NCBI GenBank assembly: GCA_002702235.1
Contig: NZYO01000024.1
Span: 23,218 to 30,147, forward strand
Direction: 5' to 3'
From: Gammaproteobacteria bacterium
GTDB taxonomy: Bacteria > Pseudomonadota > Gammaproteobacteria > Poriferisulfidales > GCA-002705445
DNA length: 6,930 nt
Shown piece by piece: positions 5,394 to 6,930 of this stretch; the first letter of the stretch is position 1, and each line of letters opens with the position of its first letter. The position numbers and the translations under genes were made by a program. Below the pieces are notes generated by a model. It ran no database searches. It was not told the DNA's origin and worked only from the letters and a program-made list of their open reading frames with translations.

Positions 5394-6860
5394 GTGAATT
5401 TATATTTAAAATCAATATCAGAATTATCTAAGATGCTAGACGATAAGAAAATTTCTTCTTATGAGCTAACCGAATATTTTCTTAAAAGGATTAAAAAATA
5501 CAATAAAAAAATTAATGCGTTTATTTCAATAGATGAAAATAAAAGTATGGAGTTTGCAAAAATTGCAGATATAGATATTAGAAATAAAAACAAAAATATT
5601 CTTACAGGCATTCCCATTGCGCATAAAGATTTATTTTGTACTAAAGATTTTTTAACGACCTGTGGTTCGAAAATGCTTTCAAACTTTAAACCACCTTATG
5701 ATGCTACAGTTGTAAAAAAACTTGCTAATAAAGGCATGGTGCCTTTAGGCAAAACAAATATGGACGAATTTGCAATGGGTTCAACTAACGAAACAAGTTT
5801 TTTCGGGAGCGTCAAAAATCCATGGGATTTTTCAAGAGTACCAGGAGGTTCTTCAGGGGGTTCTGCAGCTGCTGTTGCATCAGGAATGGTAACAGTTTCT
5901 TCTGGCTCAGATACTGGAGGATCTATTAGACAGCCAGCTGCTTTTTGTGGTTTAACTGGTTTAAAGCCGACTTATGGAACCGTTTCTAGGTATGGCATGA
6001 TTGCTTACGCATCAAGCCTTGACCAAGGAGGAGTTTTAGCCAGAAATGCTAAAGACTGCGCAATAATTTATGATTCGATTAGAGGATTTGATTCAAATGA
6101 TTCCACAACACACAACAAAGAGTATAATTTTTCTTCAAAATTATATTTAGATAAAGATTCCGCAAAAGATTATTCAATTGGTATACCTACAAACTTTATT
6201 CAAAATAATTTGAGTTCTTCTTTATCAAAATATTTTGATATTTTTATAGAGGATTTAAAAAAGTTAGGCTTTAAAATTAAAGATGTTGAACTCCCAATAG
6301 ATAAAATAACTATACCAGCATACTATATTATTGCTTCTTCTGAAGCTTCCTCAAATTTATCAAGATATGATGGGGTAAAATACGGGCACAGAAGTCAAAA
6401 AGCTGAGAATCTTAATGAGCTTTATTTTAATTCAAGAACCGAAGGTTTTGGCCATGAAGTCAAAAAGAGGATAATGATTGGTACATTTAGCCTCTCATCT
6501 GGATACTATGATGAAAATTATCTTCTGGCTTTAAAATTACGAAGAAAAGTTTGTGAGGAGTTCAAGAAAATATTTAATGATGTAGATTTTCTTATATGCC
6601 CATCTTCAACTGACGTAGCTTTTAAATTAGGTGACAATGATAAAACGCCAATAGATATTTATCTCTCTGATATGTTTACAACTCCGGTAAATCTTGCTGG
6701 CTTACCTGCTGTATCTCTACCAACAAATTTCTATAAAAATCTTCCAGTAGGTATGCAGATCATAGGAAATCATTTTGAAGAAGAGAAAATTCTTAATTTA
6801 GCTAATTTATATCAAGAAAACTCGATTTGGCATAAAGAGTTCCCTGGTGAATTATCATGA
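5394..6860 (+). CDS. gatA: Asp-tRNA(Asn)/Glu-tRNA(Gln) amidotransferase subunit A
   Basis: This is the glutaminase subunit (488 residues, normal length) of GatCAB. It releases ammonia from glutamine, and the ammonia is channelled to GatB to amidate Glu-tRNA(Gln) or Asp-tRNA(Asn). It belongs to the amidase signature family. The Ser-cisSer-Lys triad is Lys78 in GIPIAHKDLFCT, Ser153 in PGGSSGGSAAAVASG and Ser177 in GSDTGGSIRQPAAFCG, each one residue from the Staphylococcus aureus positions. Other family blocks are LGKTNMDEFAMGSTNETSFFG (118-138), KPTYGTVSRYGMIAYASSLDQ (191-211), YDGVKYGHR (325-333) and the C-terminal NLAGLPAVSLP (433-443). The start codon is GTG, nine bases after the gatC stop, with no strong Shine-Dalgarno, suggesting coupling to gatC. 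The TGA stop overlaps the gatB ATG. GatCAB presence implies that GlnRS or AsnRS may be absent, which this window cannot show. Confidence 0.98.
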   Translation: MNLYLKSISELSKMLDDKKISSYELTEYFLKRIKKYNKKINAFISIDENKSMEFAKIADIDIRNKNKNILTGIPIAHKDLFCTKDFLTTCGSKMLSNFKPPYDATVVKKLANKGMVPLGKTNMDEFAMGSTNETSFFGSVKNPWDFSRVPGGSSGGSAAAVASGMVTVSSGSDTGGSIRQPAAFCGLTGLKPTYGTVSRYGMIAYASSLDQGGVLARNAKDCAIIYDSIRGFDSNDSTTHNKEYNFSSKLYLDKDSAKDYSIGIPTNFIQNNLSSSLSKYFDIFIEDLKKLGFKIKDVELPIDKITIPAYYIIASSEASSNLSRYDGVKYGHRSQKAENLNELYFNSRTEGFGHEVKKRIMIGTFSLSSGYYDENYLLALKLRRKVCEEFKKIFNDVDFLICPSSTDVAFKLGDNDKTPIDIYLSDMFTTPVNLAGLPAVSLPTNFYKNLPVGMQIIGNHFEEEKILNLANLYQENSIWHKEFPGELS

Positions 6861-6930
6861 GCGATTGGATTACAACAATTGGATTAGAAATTCATGCGCA
6901 GCTAATAACAAACAGTAAAATATTTTCTTC
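6857..6930 (+). CDS. gatB: Asp-tRNA(Asn)/Glu-tRNA(Gln) amidotransferase subunit B, 5' end only
   Basis: Only the first 24 codons are present; the window ends inside the gene. The visible MSDWITTIGLEIHAQL, then ITNSKIFS, matches the GatB N-terminus (W-x-x-x-IGLE-x-H-x-QL-x-T-x-SKIFS). In GatB this region belongs to the kinase-like cradle that activates the misacylated tRNA with ATP before amidation. The ATG overlaps the gatA stop as ATGA, with GGTGA at 6846-6850 as a weak binding site six bases upstream, so translation is probably coupled to gatA. Together with gatC and gatA it completes the heterotrimer. Confidence 0.95.
   Translation, partial: MSDWITTIGLEIHAQLITNSKIFS

Noticed and set aside
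1..6930. An undescribed defence, mobile or biosynthetic system
   Set aside because: Every gene belongs to a well-known family, no repeats or integration signs appear, and composition is uniform across the window.

Overview
The window is an AT-rich (roughly 30% G+C by eye), extremely compact stretch of a bacterial chromosome. Every gene is recognisable as a housekeeping or redox gene, and I see no mobile element, CRISPR array, RNA gene or unfamiliar system. The divergent pair mreBCD / gatCAB is a known arrangement in gammaproteobacteria such as Pseudomonas. Together with a cytochrome c4-type dihaem protein, an IbaG-type BolA and an RNase D, it points to a gammaproteobacterium. The low G+C and about 98% coding density suggest a streamlined free-living (probably marine, for example SAR86-like) or otherwise reduced lineage; that last step is inference.

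Left part (1-1565): a secreted dihaem cytochrome c on the + strand, an IbaG/BolA-like protein on the - strand, and an ETHE1-type persulfide dioxygenase on the + strand. The cytochrome and bolA converge with only four bases between their stop codons. bolA and the dioxygenase diverge from start codons that share the same CATG, so each gene's promoter must lie inside the other's coding sequence.

Middle part (1562-5012, - strand): the cell-shape operon mreB-mreC-mreD followed directly by rnd (RNase D). Junctions are 17 bases (mreB-mreC), a 10-base overlap (mreC-mreD) and 0 bases (mreD-rnd), so the four genes look like one translationally coupled unit. The rnd stop codon overlaps the stop of the convergent dioxygenase gene. 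MreB filaments, the periplasmic scaffold MreC and the membrane protein MreD form the elongasome core. rnd is an RNA 3'-exonuclease and an unusual tail gene here.

Right part (5013-6930, + strand): a 96-base intergenic region, the only substantial one, separates mreB from gatC, gatA and the first 24 codons of gatB. The three Gat proteins form the amidotransferase that makes Gln-tRNA(Gln) and/or Asn-tRNA(Asn) from misacylated precursors. The intergenic region carries a good candidate mreB promoter. It also carries an 8-bp perfect inverted repeat with arms 21 bp centre to centre, one arm covering that promoter's -10.

The points most worth a second look are the palindromic gene junctions, the embedded divergent promoters, the operator-like repeat in front of mreB, and rnd as the fourth gene of the mre operon.
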